NCBI GenBank assembly: GCA_022800625.1
Contig: JAAWQR010000021.1
Location: forward strand, 1 to 45,630
From: Clostridiales bacterium
GTDB lineage: Bacteria; Bacillota; Clostridia; Oscillospirales; CAG-272
DNA: 45,630 bases
Direction of reading: 5' to 3'
This document shows, piece by piece, positions 1 to 8,221 of this stretch. The translations under genes were made by a program, and so were the position numbers. The stretch's first letter is position 1. The number at the start of each line of letters is the position of its first letter. Under the pieces are notes generated by a model. That model saw nothing but the letters and a program-made list of their open reading frames with translations. It searched no databases and had not been told where the DNA came from.

Positions 1-109
1 TATTATAATATTATAATAATGAGCAGTTTTGAAAGAGTAGAACAGCGCAGGTCGGTTCACACAGACAGTTTATATGCTGCTGTTTCTGCATTGCGGGAAG
101 GTTTTCCGA

Positions 110-138
110 TTGACGGGAAGCATGACTTGTGGTATCAT
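110..138 (+). promoter_or_regulatory. Sigma-A-type promoter for the HAD phosphatase
   Basis: TTGACG at 110-115 is followed by a 17-nt spacer and TATCAT at 133-138, about 50 nt before the start codon at 190. Positions 1-109 hold nothing else I can support; they begin inside AT-rich DNA. Confidence 0.55.
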
Positions 139-189
139 ATATAATATAGATTTGTTTTACATAATGTAGATTTGGGAGAATGCAGTTTT

Positions 190-918
190 ATGATTAAGCT
201 TATCGTGTCTGACCTTGACGGGACTCTTTTGCCGTACGGAGAGACAGAATTGAGCAAAGAGATAATATCGCTGATAGAAAAGACGATTCATAAAAATATA
301 AATTTTGCGGTATCATCAGGGAGAACCTACGGTGAACTGCTCGGCTTTTTGCACGATTTTGAGGACAGTGTATACTTTATAAGCTGTGACGGCGCATGCA
401 CGATAAAAAACGGAAAGGTCGTTGCAGGGAAATCCATAGCGGCGGAAAACTTCAAGATGTTCACGGTGACAGGCGCACCCGTAGTATTTCACGGAGCGTT
501 TGAAAATTATATTTTCGGCGATGCTGAAGGCGCGGCAGAAGCTTTTTCACCCAAAAGAATTTCAAATATATATGAAATACGCGAAAAAATATATAAAATA
601 TCGCTTTTATCAAAGCCGATCGATCTTCCGCAGTATTCTTCACTTCGACTCCACTGGCATGATTCGACAAATACCTTTATTCAATATGTAAACAGATTTG
701 CAGATAAAGGAAGTGCGCTTGCTGACTTGCAAATGCGGCTTTCGTCTTCAAATTTTGAAACGGCATGCCTTGGAGATGAGGAGAACGATATTGCCATGAT
801 GAATGGCGCGAAACGCTCTTTCTGTATCGGTTCGTCGTGCATGAGTTTGAAAAATGTCTGTACGGACTTTGCCGAAAACGGAGTCGATGCTTTGAGAAAT
901 ATTATAGAAGAAGCATGA
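190..918 (+). CDS. HAD-superfamily (Cof-type) phosphatase
   Basis: A 242-residue cytoplasmic hydrolase of the haloacid dehalogenase superfamily, Cof/IIB-like. These typically dephosphorylate sugar phosphates, flavin or PLP-type phosphates; the substrate cannot be read here. The nucleophile motif DLDGTLL sits about 8 residues in, and the acidic motif IV GDEENDIAMM lies near the C-terminus. At about 242 residues it is somewhat shorter than the usual 260-290, so the cap domain is probably small. I start it at ATG 190, with GGGAG at 174-178, rather than at the upstream in-frame TTG at 172. It stands alone before the microcompartment promoter, so a link to that pathway is only positional. Confidence 0.85.
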   Translation: MIKLIVSDLDGTLLPYGETELSKEIISLIEKTIHKNINFAVSSGRTYGELLGFLHDFEDSVYFISCDGACTIKNGKVVAGKSIAAENFKMFTVTGAPVVFHGAFENYIFGDAEGAAEAFSPKRISNIYEIREKIYKISLLSKPIDLPQYSSLRLHWHDSTNTFIQYVNRFADKGSALADLQMRLSSSNFETACLGDEENDIAMMNGAKRSFCIGSSCMSLKNVCTDFAENGVDALRNIIEEA

Positions 919-985
919 ATCCAACACAAAACCACGCTATGCAGCGCGAATTTGATAAAAAAACAAAATTTATTCCTGCTTTCTC

Positions 986-1014
986 TTGACAAATCGGGCG
1001 CAATAGTGCATAAT
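986..1014 (+). promoter_or_regulatory. Promoter of the glycyl radical enzyme operon
   Basis: TTGACA at 986-991, a 17-nt spacer, and CATAAT at 1009-1014. The spacer ends in AATAGTG. The aldolase promoter also has AATAGTG at the end of its spacer, and both have TGTA 6 nt after it. This may be a shared operator element, but that is inference. Confidence 0.7.
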
Positions 1015-1062
1015 TGTAATATGAGTTGTATTTTTACATCAAAATAAAAAGGATGTGATTTT

Positions 1063-3576
1063 TTGCCTACATATAACAGCGAAAAATGCAAAAAGAGCGA
1101 CAGAATCGAACGCCTTAAAGCAGAGCTTTTCCGCAAAATGCCTGAGATCGAAGCGGATCGCGCAGTTCTCCTGACGGAAAGCTATATGCAGACCGAGGGA
1201 GAGCCTATGGTAACAAGGCGTGCAAAGGCTTTTAAAAATATACTTGAATATATTCCGATAACAATAAGACCCGATGAACTGATCGTCGGTTCTGCTACAA
1301 TAGCTCCGAGAGGCTGTCAGGTATTTCCCGAGTTTTCATACGAATGGCTTGAGGCGGAGTTTGACACCGTAGCGGAGCGTAATGCCGATAAGTTCTGTAT
1401 TTCCGAGAAAACTAAGGAAACTCTGCGCGGAGTTTACCGATATTGGAAGGGAAAAACAACATCGGAGCTTGCGACCTCTCTTATTGCTCCCGAAGCTCTC
1501 CTTGCTATGGAGCACAATGTGTTCACGCCCGGAAACTATTTCTATAACGGCGTCGGACATGTCTGTGTAAAATATGATGATGTGCTCGCAAAGGGCTACC
1601 GCGGTATCATAGAAGAAGTCAAGGCGGAGCGAGTGAAGATGAACTTCGGAGACGCGGACTATCCTGCAAAGTCGGCGCTTCTTGACGGAATTATCATGAG
1701 CTGTGAAGCTGCGATTACATATGCGCACAGATATGCGGCTCTTGCACGTGAAACGGCAAAGGGCGAAAGTGATCCGCACCGCAGAGCAGAGCTTGAACAG
1801 ATAGCGAAAAACTGTGAGAGAGTACCTGAATACGGAGCGCGCAGCTTCTATGAAGCATGCCAGAGCTTCTGGTTTGTTCAGATGCTTCTCCAGACTGAAT
1901 CAAGCGGACACTCGATCTCACCCGGGCGATTCGACAGATACATGTACCCGTATTATGAAGCTGATATCAAATCGGGAAAAATTTCGCGAGATTTTGCTCA
2001 GGAGCTGATGGACTGCATTTGGGTAAAACTCAACGACCTGAACAAGTGCCGTGATAAAGATTCGGCGGAAGGCTTTGCCGGATATTCGCTTTTCCAGAAC
2101 CTTATCGCAGGCGGACAGACTCCCGAGGGCGAGGATTCTACAAACGACCTGTCGTTTATGTGTATAGACGCGACAATGCACGTTATGCTTCCTGCTCCGT
2201 CATTCTCTGTCCGTATCTGGAACCGCACACCGCATGAATTCATTATCCGCGCGGCGGAGCTTACGAGAACGGGCGTCGGACTTCCCGCATATTACAACGA
2301 TGAAGTTATTATTCCGTCTCTTATGTCTCGGGGAATTCCTCTTGAAGAAGCAAGAAACTACTGCATAATCGGTTGTGTTGAACCGCAGGTCCCCGGAAAA
2401 ACATGGGGCTGGCACGATGCGGCGTTCTTTAATATGCTGAAGCCTATGGAGATGGTGTTCGCAAACGGAAAGCTTGACGGTGTTCAGGTTGGACTTGAAA
2501 CGGGAGAGCTTTGCGAGCTTGATTCTTTTGATAAATTCTTTGCGGCATATAAAGCACAGATGGATTATGCAATATCTCTCCTTGTAAACGCGGATAATGC
2601 GATAGACGAGGCTCATGCGGTGAGATGCCCGCTTCCGTATCTTTCGTCCATGCTTGACGACTGTGTAAAGAAGGGCAAAACTCCCGAGCAGGGCGGCGCG
2701 GTATACAACTTCACAGGACCGCAGGGCTTCGGAATTGCAAATGTCGCCGACGCTCTGTATGCGATAAAAACTCTCGTTTACGAACAGCACAAATTCACCC
2801 TTGAAGAGCTGAACGAGGCGATGAAGCATAACTTCGGTAAATTTGACGGTGCAGATATCACTGAAATGACGGAAAAGATAGCGTCAGAGCTGTCGCACAG
2901 CGGCGTTGAAATAAATGAAAAAGTCGTGGCGGAAATTTATAATACGCTGAAGAATAAAGACGGTAACAGCCGATATGCCGAGATACGCGAGATGATCCTT
3001 GACGCTCCTAAATTCGGAAATGATAACGAAGCGGTTGACATGATGGCAAGAGAGGCAGCGTATACGTATACGCGTCCGCTCCCTAATTATAAAAATCCGC
3101 GAGGCGGAATCTTCCAGGCAGGACTTTATCCGGTATCCGCAAATGTTCCGCTCGGCGCGCAGACGGGTGCGACTCCCGACGGAAGATATGCGAAAACTCC
3201 CGTGGCGGACGGCGTTTCGCCGAGTGCTGGACGCGATGTTCACGGACCGACGTCTTCTGCAAACTCCGTATCGGTGCTCGACCACGGTATTGCTTCAAAC
3301 GGTACGCTCTTTAATATGAAATTCCACCCGAGCGCACTTGAGGGAATGGCAGGACTTGAGAACTTCGCGGCTCTCGTACAGACGTACTTTGAGCGCAAGG
3401 GAAGCCATATGCAGTTTAATGTCGTAAGCCGAGAAACGCTTCGCGACGCTCAGAAGCACCCCGAGAAGTATGCAGGACTTGTAGTCCGTGTTGCAGGTTA
3501 CAGCGCACTGTTTACCACGCTTTCAAAATCCCTTCAGGATGATATAATCAACCGCACGGAGCAGCGCTCATTCTGA
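1063..3576 (+). CDS. Glycyl radical diol dehydratase (B12-independent, probably 1,2-propanediol)
   Basis: An 837-residue glycyl radical enzyme, normal length for the family. The thiyl-radical cysteine lies in GCVEP (Cys438, Glu440). The substrate-binding aspartate is in GWHDAAFFN (Asp452). NGVGH (His166) and the ESSGHS loop match the glycerol/propanediol dehydratase pocket. The glycyl radical site is RVAGYSA (Gly812). Cys438, Glu440 and Asp452 sit at a constant offset of five from the numbering I recall for clostridial glycerol dehydratase (433/435/447), which favours a diol dehydratase over choline lyase or PFL. The start is TTG 1063, with GGATGTGAT at 1051-1059 as ribosome binding site. No N-terminal encapsulation helix is evident. 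It would convert 1,2-propanediol to propionaldehyde inside the shell. Glycerol remains possible. Confidence 0.88.
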   Translation: MPTYNSEKCKKSDRIERLKAELFRKMPEIEADRAVLLTESYMQTEGEPMVTRRAKAFKNILEYIPITIRPDELIVGSATIAPRGCQVFPEFSYEWLEAEFDTVAERNADKFCISEKTKETLRGVYRYWKGKTTSELATSLIAPEALLAMEHNVFTPGNYFYNGVGHVCVKYDDVLAKGYRGIIEEVKAERVKMNFGDADYPAKSALLDGIIMSCEAAITYAHRYAALARETAKGESDPHRRAELEQIAKNCERVPEYGARSFYEACQSFWFVQMLLQTESSGHSISPGRFDRYMYPYYEADIKSGKISRDFAQELMDCIWVKLNDLNKCRDKDSAEGFAGYSLFQNLIAGGQTPEGEDSTNDLSFMCIDATMHVMLPAPSFSVRIWNRTPHEFIIRAAELTRTGVGLPAYYNDEVIIPSLMSRGIPLEEARNYCIIGCVEPQVPGKTWGWHDAAFFNMLKPMEMVFANGKLDGVQVGLETGELCELDSFDKFFAAYKAQMDYAISLLVNADNAIDEAHAVRCPLPYLSSMLDDCVKKGKTPEQGGAVYNFTGPQGFGIANVADALYAIKTLVYEQHKFTLEELNEAMKHNFGKFDGADITEMTEKIASELSHSGVEINEKVVAEIYNTLKNKDGNSRYAEIREMILDAPKFGNDNEAVDMMAREAAYTYTRPLPNYKNPRGGIFQAGLYPVSANVPLGAQTGATPDGRYAKTPVADGVSPSAGRDVHGPTSSANSVSVLDHGIASNGTLFNMKFHPSALEGMAGLENFAALVQTYFERKGSHMQFNVVSRETLRDAQKHPEKYAGLVVRVAGYSALFTTLSKSLQDDIINRTEQRSF

Positions 3577-3614
3577 TATAGGAACAATACCTGATACGGA
3601 AAGGTATAATATAA

Positions 3615-4400
3615 ATGGACAAATATTCAGTTTCGGGACGCGTGTTTGATATACAAAAATTTTCAACGCACGACGGTCCCGGGATCCGCACGGTAGTCTT
3701 TCTTAAAGGCTGTATCCTGAGATGCCGCTGGTGCTGCAACCCCGAATCTCAGAGCCACAGAATCGAAAGAATGAAAACCGGCGGTAAGATCAAGACGGTC
3801 GGATATGACACAACCGTTGAAGAAGTCATGAAAAAGGTCAGACAGGACATGCCGTACTACCGCAGAAGCGGCGGAGGCGTCACCCTGTCTGGAGGTGAGG
3901 CTTTAGCTCAGAGCGAGTTTGCAGCAGCTCTTCTATCGGCGGCAAAGGACGAGGGAATAAATACGGCTGTAGAAACCACGGCATGCCTGCCGTTTGATAT
4001 GATATCAGAGCCGCTGAAATACATCGATACGGTTCTGTGCGATATCAAGCATATGAATTCCGAAAAACATGAAAAATTCTGCGGACTGAGAAATGAATTG
4101 ATTCTCTCGAACATCAGAAAAATTGCAGATAGCGGTGCACATATGATAATCCGTGTGCCGACAATTCCGGGTTTTAACGATACGGAGGAGGAAATATCCG
4201 ATATTGCACGCTTTGCAGCATCGCTTTCGGGTGTAGATGAAATTCATCTTTTGCCGTATCACAGACTCGGATACGATAAGTATGTCGGACTCGGACGCGA
4301 TTATCCCATGGGCGATGTTCAGTCTCCTTCAAAAGATAAGATGAATCTGCTTGCAGCCGCAGCGGAAAAGTTCGGACTGACCGTTGTTATCGGCGGATAA
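3615..4400 (+). CDS. Glycyl radical enzyme activase (radical SAM), minimal form
   Basis: A 261-residue radical SAM enzyme that installs the glycyl radical on the dehydratase 38 bp upstream. The SAM-cluster motif CILRCRWC (CxxxCxxC) is followed by CNPESQ, then the family motifs YYRRSGGGVTLSGGE and DIKHMN. Activases of glycerol and propanediol dehydratases usually carry a ferredoxin-like insert with two extra CxxCxxC clusters after the NPESQ motif. Here the chain passes directly to the GYDTTVEEV motif, so that insert is missing and the protein resembles the compact PFL activase. The start is ATG 3615 with GGAAAGG upstream. Confidence 0.9.
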   Translation: MDKYSVSGRVFDIQKFSTHDGPGIRTVVFLKGCILRCRWCCNPESQSHRIERMKTGGKIKTVGYDTTVEEVMKKVRQDMPYYRRSGGGVTLSGGEALAQSEFAAALLSAAKDEGINTAVETTACLPFDMISEPLKYIDTVLCDIKHMNSEKHEKFCGLRNELILSNIRKIADSGAHMIIRVPTIPGFNDTEEEISDIARFAASLSGVDEIHLLPYHRLGYDKYVGLGRDYPMGDVQSPSKDKMNLLAAAAEKFGLTVVIGG

Positions 4401-4426
4401 CAGTAACTAAAGAAAGGCTTTTAGGA

Positions 4427-4786
4427 ATGGAAGAAGCTAAGCTGAGAATGATTCAGGAAAGCGTTCCCGGTAAACAGATAACGCTTGCTCATATTATTGC
4501 AAATCCCGATAAAACGCTGTACCGCAAGCTCGGACTTGATCCGCAGGCGGATTACAGCACAAAATCTGCGATAGGCATACTGACGGTATCGCCGAGCGAA
4601 TATGTGATAATCGCCGCAGATCTGTCGCTTAAAGCTTCGGGAGCCGAGATCGGCTTCGTTGACCGTTTTTCGGGTACGCTGATAACGGTCGGGAGCATAT
4701 CCGAGGTTGAAGCGGCGATTGCCGCAGCTATCGATTATGCTGAGGAAAAGCTCGGATTTACCGTTTGCGAAATAACGAAGACATAA
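4427..4786 (+). CDS. eutS: BMC shell protein, EutS/PduU type (circularly permuted hexamer)
   Basis: A 119-residue shell protein of the circularly permuted EutS/PduU class. The signature is an N-terminal barrel strand (RMIQESVPGKQITLAHIIAN), then AIGILTVSP, IGFVDRFSGTL and the C-terminal LGFTVCEITK. These proteins form bent or barrel-capped hexamers in the shell facet. The gene follows the activase by 26 bp with an AGAAAGG ribosome binding site. Its full length and clear C-terminus make the family call firm. Its exact position and pore function in this shell cannot be read from sequence. Confidence 0.93.
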   Translation: MEEAKLRMIQESVPGKQITLAHIIANPDKTLYRKLGLDPQADYSTKSAIGILTVSPSEYVIIAADLSLKASGAEIGFVDRFSGTLITVGSISEVEAAIAAAIDYAEEKLGFTVCEITKT

Positions 4787-4836
4787 GTCTGAAAAATAAA
4801 TAGAGCCGGAGACGTATGTCAGCTGTTTTCAGACAC

Positions 4837-4899
4837 GATTTGTGCCTTTCGCCGAAGAGGATCGGGTTAATTTAGCCTGCGGCGAAGCCGACACAAATC
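4837..4899 (+). repeat. Structured intergenic element H1 before eutP
   Basis: GATTTGTG (4837-4844) pairs with CACAAATC (4892-4899), and TTCGCCG (4848-4854) pairs with CGGCGAA (4880-4886). The structure ends just before the eutP ribosome binding site. Related structures with ATTTG/CAAAT basal stems occur at 8222-8278 and 9687-9802, and the first two share a TTTCAGA/ATTCAGA-type lead-in. Confidence 0.55.
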
Positions 4900-4911
4900 C
4901 GAAGGAAAGAA

Positions 4912-5346
4912 ATGGTCGTAAGAATGAAAAAGATGATCTTCATAGGAAAAAGCGGCAGCGGAAAAACAACGCTTATCGAAGCGCTGCGCGGAGAAGAACT
5001 TGTATACAAAAAGACGCAGTATATCGATTATTCCGATGCTTTTCTCGATACCCCCGGAGAATATGCCGAGGGGAGAGAGCTGGGCGGCGCGCTTGCCGTG
5101 TATTCATATGAAGCGGACGTTGTAGCGCTTGTGCTTTCGTCTGTCGATGAATTCAGTATTTTTCCTCCCGCATGTGCCGCTGTCGCAAACAGACCTGTAG
5201 TCGGAATCGTTACGAAATGCGACAGGAACGACGGAAATCCTGCGGCGGCTGAAATGCGGCTTGAGCTTTGCGGCTGCGAAAAGATATTTTTTACTTCGTC
5301 TAAAGAGAAAAAAGGCATTGATGATATTCTCGATTATTTGAAATAA
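4912..5346 (+). CDS. eutP: EutP/PduV-type small GTPase of the microcompartment
   Basis: A 144-residue P-loop protein. The Walker A motif GKSGSGKTT lies near the N-terminus. A switch-like DTPGEYAEGR and the guanine-specificity motif TKCD follow, as in EutP/PduV. This family is found in BMC operons. PduV localises to the shell exterior and has been linked to compartment movement. EutP has also been reported as an acetate kinase, so the activity is unsettled. The start is either ATG 4912 (AAGGA at 4901-4905) or in-frame ATG 4924. The MV-x-x-M double start recurs elsewhere in the window. Confidence 0.88.
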   Translation: MVVRMKKMIFIGKSGSGKTTLIEALRGEELVYKKTQYIDYSDAFLDTPGEYAEGRELGGALAVYSYEADVVALVLSSVDEFSIFPPACAAVANRPVVGIVTKCDRNDGNPAAAEMRLELCGCEKIFFTSSKEKKGIDDILDYLK

Positions 5347-5397
5347 TAATTCGAGTAAACAGCTGAAATCAGGTATTCAAGGTATAAAAACAACATA

Positions 5398-5473
5398 ATA
5401 CCACATTTTTATAATGAAAAATCATCATAAAAGCAGAAAACCTATTGACAAAATCAAAAAATAGTGGTATGAT
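5398..5473 (+). promoter_or_regulatory. Promoter and inverted repeat upstream of the aldolase operon
   Basis: TTGACA (5445-5450), a 17-nt spacer and TATGAT (5468-5473) form a clear sigma-A promoter. ATACCAC (5398-5404) is repeated inverted as GTGGTAT (5464-5470) overlapping the -10, and both flank A/T tracts. This arrangement fits a repressor with two half-sites, possibly the DeoR protein encoded in the operon. The 138-nt leader to 5611 contains GTCCCC (5564-5569), which can pair with GGGGAC (5525-5530) or in part with GGGG (5557-5560). Confidence 0.6.
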
Positions 5474-5610
5474 GTATACGGTGAAACAGAGAAAATGCTC
5501 GAAAATCACACAAAAGTGAAATTTGGGGACTTTTCCGAAATAAACCGCTTAATGACGGGGCATGTCCCCTTATTTAAAATAAACAAAAAATCACAAGGAG
5601 ATCGCACAAA

Positions 5611-6408
5611 ATGTCAGAGTACGAGATCAAAAAACAAATCTGCGAAATCGGTAAGAGAATTTACGACAGAGGAATGGTTGCGGCAAACGACGGAAACATT
5701 TCTGTAAAGCTTAACGATAACGAATTCCTTTGCACACCTACAGGCGTATCAAAAGGCTTTATGACTCCCGAGTATATCTGCAAGGTCGACGCAAACGGTA
5801 AAGTTATTCAGGCAAACGAAGGCTTCCGCCCCTCGTCTGAGATCAAAATGCACATGAGAGTTTATAAGGAAAGACCGGACGTTATGAGCGTTGTTCATGC
5901 ACATCCGCTTTACGCTACAAGCTTTGCAATCGCAGGCATTCCGCTGACTGAGCCTATAATGCCCGAAGCGGTTATCGCTCTCGGCTGCGTTCCGATCGCT
6001 GAATACGGCACGCCTTCAACAGAGGAGATTCCGGACGCTGTTTCCAAGTACCTCCAGTACTATGATGCAGTTCTCCTTGCAAACCACGGAGCTCTTGCTT
6101 ATTCGGATTCTCTTATCAACGCATACCACAAGATGGAATCTCTTGAGTTTTATGCAAGACTTCTTTATCAGTCAAAGCAGCTCGGCGGTCCGAAACAGCT
6201 TTCAGACGATCAGGTTGAAAGACTTTATGAGATCAGACGTCAGTTCGGTCTCAAGGGTAAGCATCCTGCAGATCTCTGCCCGAACCTGAAGAACGGCAAG
6301 GCAAGCTGCCATACCTGCGGAGGTCACTGCCATTCGGAGAGCTCATCTGAGGACAACGCGCTGATCTCTGAGATCACAAAAAAGGTTCTTGCCGCTCTCG
6401 GCAAATAA
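5611..6408 (+). CDS. fucA: Class II (fuculose/rhamnulose-1-phosphate-type) aldolase with C-terminal encapsulation tail
   Basis: A 265-residue Zn-dependent class II aldolase. The zinc ligands are visible as HAH in SVVHAHPLY and His in LANHGAL, and a catalytic Glu in SSEIKMHM. The family cleaves fuculose- or rhamnulose-1-phosphate to DHAP and L-lactaldehyde. The core ends near residue 220. A Cys/His-rich linker (C-P-N…CHTCGGHCH) follows, then an amphipathic helix, NALISEITKKVLAALGK, typical of a BMC encapsulation peptide. Together with the dehydratase this matches the fucose/rhamnose class of glycyl-radical compartments. The start is ATG 5611 with an AAGGAG site. Confidence 0.88.
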   Translation: MSEYEIKKQICEIGKRIYDRGMVAANDGNISVKLNDNEFLCTPTGVSKGFMTPEYICKVDANGKVIQANEGFRPSSEIKMHMRVYKERPDVMSVVHAHPLYATSFAIAGIPLTEPIMPEAVIALGCVPIAEYGTPSTEEIPDAVSKYLQYYDAVLLANHGALAYSDSLINAYHKMESLEFYARLLYQSKQLGGPKQLSDDQVERLYEIRRQFGLKGKHPADLCPNLKNGKASCHTCGGHCHSESSSEDNALISEITKKVLAALGK

Positions 6409-6421
6409 TCCCCCTCTACAT

Positions 6422-6925
6422 ATGAGCATAGATATTGAAAAGCTCGTCGGACAAGTGGTTCGTGAGATTTATGACGGGAAACCGACCGTAAAACGCGAAA
6501 AAAGAAAGATAGACAGAATATCTCTTGACGACGCAAAATTTCTCGCCGAAAAGGTTGAGGAGGAAGCGCGCAGGATAGGCGTTCGCGCGGTCGTGGCTAT
6601 TGCCGACGACGGCGGAAACCTTAAGCTCCTTGAGTGCATGGATGACTCGTTCATAGCGAGCCGCGATATTGCGATAAACAAGGCTTACACATCTGTCTCT
6701 TTGAAAATTTCCACCAAAAAGCTTGCTTCTCTGGCAGCTCCCGGCGGATCGCTCTACGGAATACAGCATACAAACGGCGGACGTATCGTCATCTTCGGAG
6801 GCGGCGAGACGCTTGATTTGAGCGGAAAGATCGTAGGCGGACTCGGCGTTAGCGGAGGAACAGAGGAAGAAGATACGGCGCTTGCCGCATTCGGAAAGAA
6901 GATTTTCGATGAATATTTTGTCTGA
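6422..6925 (+). CDS. GlcG/PduO-C (DUF336) domain protein with N-terminal encapsulation peptide
   Basis: A 167-residue protein. Residues 1-18 (MSIDIEKLVGQVVREIYD) form an amphipathic helix of the encapsulation type, followed by a charged linker. The rest is a GlcG/PduO-C-terminal (DUF336) domain, recognised by LDDAKFLAEKVEEEA, VVAIADDGGNLKLLE, the GIQHTNGGRIVIFGGG loop and a GGLGVSGGT segment. The family fold is alpha/beta, and some members bind heme or corrinoid. Its BMC role is unknown. It lacks the PduO adenosyltransferase domain, so a B12 role is not implied. The start follows the aldolase stop by 13 nt with no clear ribosome binding site, suggesting translational coupling. Confidence 0.8.
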   Translation: MSIDIEKLVGQVVREIYDGKPTVKREKRKIDRISLDDAKFLAEKVEEEARRIGVRAVVAIADDGGNLKLLECMDDSFIASRDIAINKAYTSVSLKISTKKLASLAAPGGSLYGIQHTNGGRIVIFGGGETLDLSGKIVGGLGVSGGTEEEDTALAAFGKKIFDEYFV

Positions 6926-6968
6926 CATGAACTGTCTTGCATGAATTCAAAGAAGGGTATGGTTAATA

Positions 6969-8168
6969 ATGACAGAACAGCAGAGAATAGAAGATATAGT
7001 GCGCCGCGTGGTCGAAAATATAAGCGGCGGCAGCAGCGCTCCTGCGCCTAAAAGCTTAGGAACTGCTATCCCCAAGACCTCGCGCGTTGCAATGCTCACT
7101 GATAAAGAGCATTTTGAAATTAAGGAATATCCAATTCCCGAAATCGGGGACGACGATATCCTTGTGAAAATGGAAGGCTGCGGAGTTTGCGGAACTGACG
7201 CTCATGAATTTAAGCGCGACCCGTTTTCACTCATTCCGGTAGTCCTCGGTCATGAGGGAACCGGTGAGATCGTAAAGATCGGTAAAAATGTTACGAGGGA
7301 CAGCGCGGGAAAGCCGCTCGGACTCGGTGATAAGGTCGTAACATGTATGATATTTAAGGATAACCCCGATATCACGATGTTTGACCTCAACAAGCAGAAT
7401 GTCGGCGGCGCTGATGTTTACGGACTTCTTCCTGACGACGACGTTCATCTCAACGGCTGGTATGCGGACTACATAGTGATTCGCGGCGGATCTACTGTAT
7501 TTAACGTAAGTAATCTCGACCTCGATCAGAGAATCCTTATCGAGCCTGCCGCAGTTCTTATCCACGCTGTGGAAAGGGCAAAAACAACTGGTATTCTTCG
7601 CTTCAACTCTCGCGTAGCAGTACAGGGATGCGGTCCTATCGGACTTCTCTGTATCGCAGTTCTCAGAACAATGGGTATTGAGAACATCACGGCTGTTGAC
7701 GGAAACGACAAGAGACTTGATTTCGCACTCAGAATGGGAGCTACAGCTACCGTCAATTTCAAGAATTTTGACGGACGCGACGCTCTTGCCGAAGGCGTAA
7801 AGGAATCTTTCGGAGGCTATCTTGCAGATTTTGCGTTCCAGTGCACAGGCTCTCCTGTCGCTCACGCAAACATCTATAAGTTTATTCGCAACGGCGGCGG
7901 ACTTTGCGAACTCGGATTCTTCATCAACGGCGGCGACGCTACGATCAATCCGCACTTCGATATCTGCGCTAAAGAGATAACAACTGTCGGCTCATGGGTT
8001 TATACCCTCCGCGATTATGCGACGACGTTTGATTTCCTGAAGCGTGCAAAGGCTATCGGACTTCCGCTTGACGAGCTTATCACGCATAAGTTCCATCTTG
8101 CAGACGCAAATGAAGCTCTTCAGACCAACCTCAGACAGGACGGTCTCAAGATTGCTATAATTCCGTAA
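6969..8168 (+). CDS. Zn-dependent medium-chain alcohol dehydrogenase with N-terminal encapsulation peptide
   Basis: A 399-residue MDR-family dehydrogenase. An amphipathic helix (RIEDIVRRVVENI) and an S/A/P-rich linker occupy about residues 1-35, as in BMC cargo. The catalytic domain follows. Zinc-site Cys is in GCGVCGTD and His in GHEGTGE. The NAD-binding motif is GCGPIGLLCIAV. The four-cysteine structural-zinc lobe is absent. It probably reduces an aldehyde such as lactaldehyde or propionaldehyde to its alcohol in the lumen with NADH, but the direction and substrate are inferred. No aldehyde dehydrogenase accompanies it. The start is ATG 6969 behind AGAAGGG. An out-of-frame ATG lies at 6959. 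Confidence 0.85.
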   Translation: MTEQQRIEDIVRRVVENISGGSSAPAPKSLGTAIPKTSRVAMLTDKEHFEIKEYPIPEIGDDDILVKMEGCGVCGTDAHEFKRDPFSLIPVVLGHEGTGEIVKIGKNVTRDSAGKPLGLGDKVVTCMIFKDNPDITMFDLNKQNVGGADVYGLLPDDDVHLNGWYADYIVIRGGSTVFNVSNLDLDQRILIEPAAVLIHAVERAKTTGILRFNSRVAVQGCGPIGLLCIAVLRTMGIENITAVDGNDKRLDFALRMGATATVNFKNFDGRDALAEGVKESFGGYLADFAFQCTGSPVAHANIYKFIRNGGGLCELGFFINGGDATINPHFDICAKEITTVGSWVYTLRDYATTFDFLKRAKAIGLPLDELITHKFHLADANEALQTNLRQDGLKIAIIP

Positions 8169-8221
8169 TGATGTCTGAAAGTAAAGTGTGCGCGGAGTGA
8201 ACAACAGTCCTATTCAGATAT

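Noticed and set aside
1063-3576. Choline trimethylamine-lyase (CutC) identity
   Set aside because: Pocket residues follow the diol dehydratase pattern and the neighbours include a sugar-phosphate aldolase; no choline-specific gene is present.
5495-5707. 70-residue frame in the leader of the aldolase gene
   Set aside because: It overlaps the well-supported aldolase start, has no ribosome binding site and no recognisable composition; the region is better read as a leader.
7227-7955. 242-residue frame opposite the Zn dehydrogenase
   Set aside because: Antisense shadow of a strong coding frame with regular codon bias; no ribosome binding site or family resemblance.
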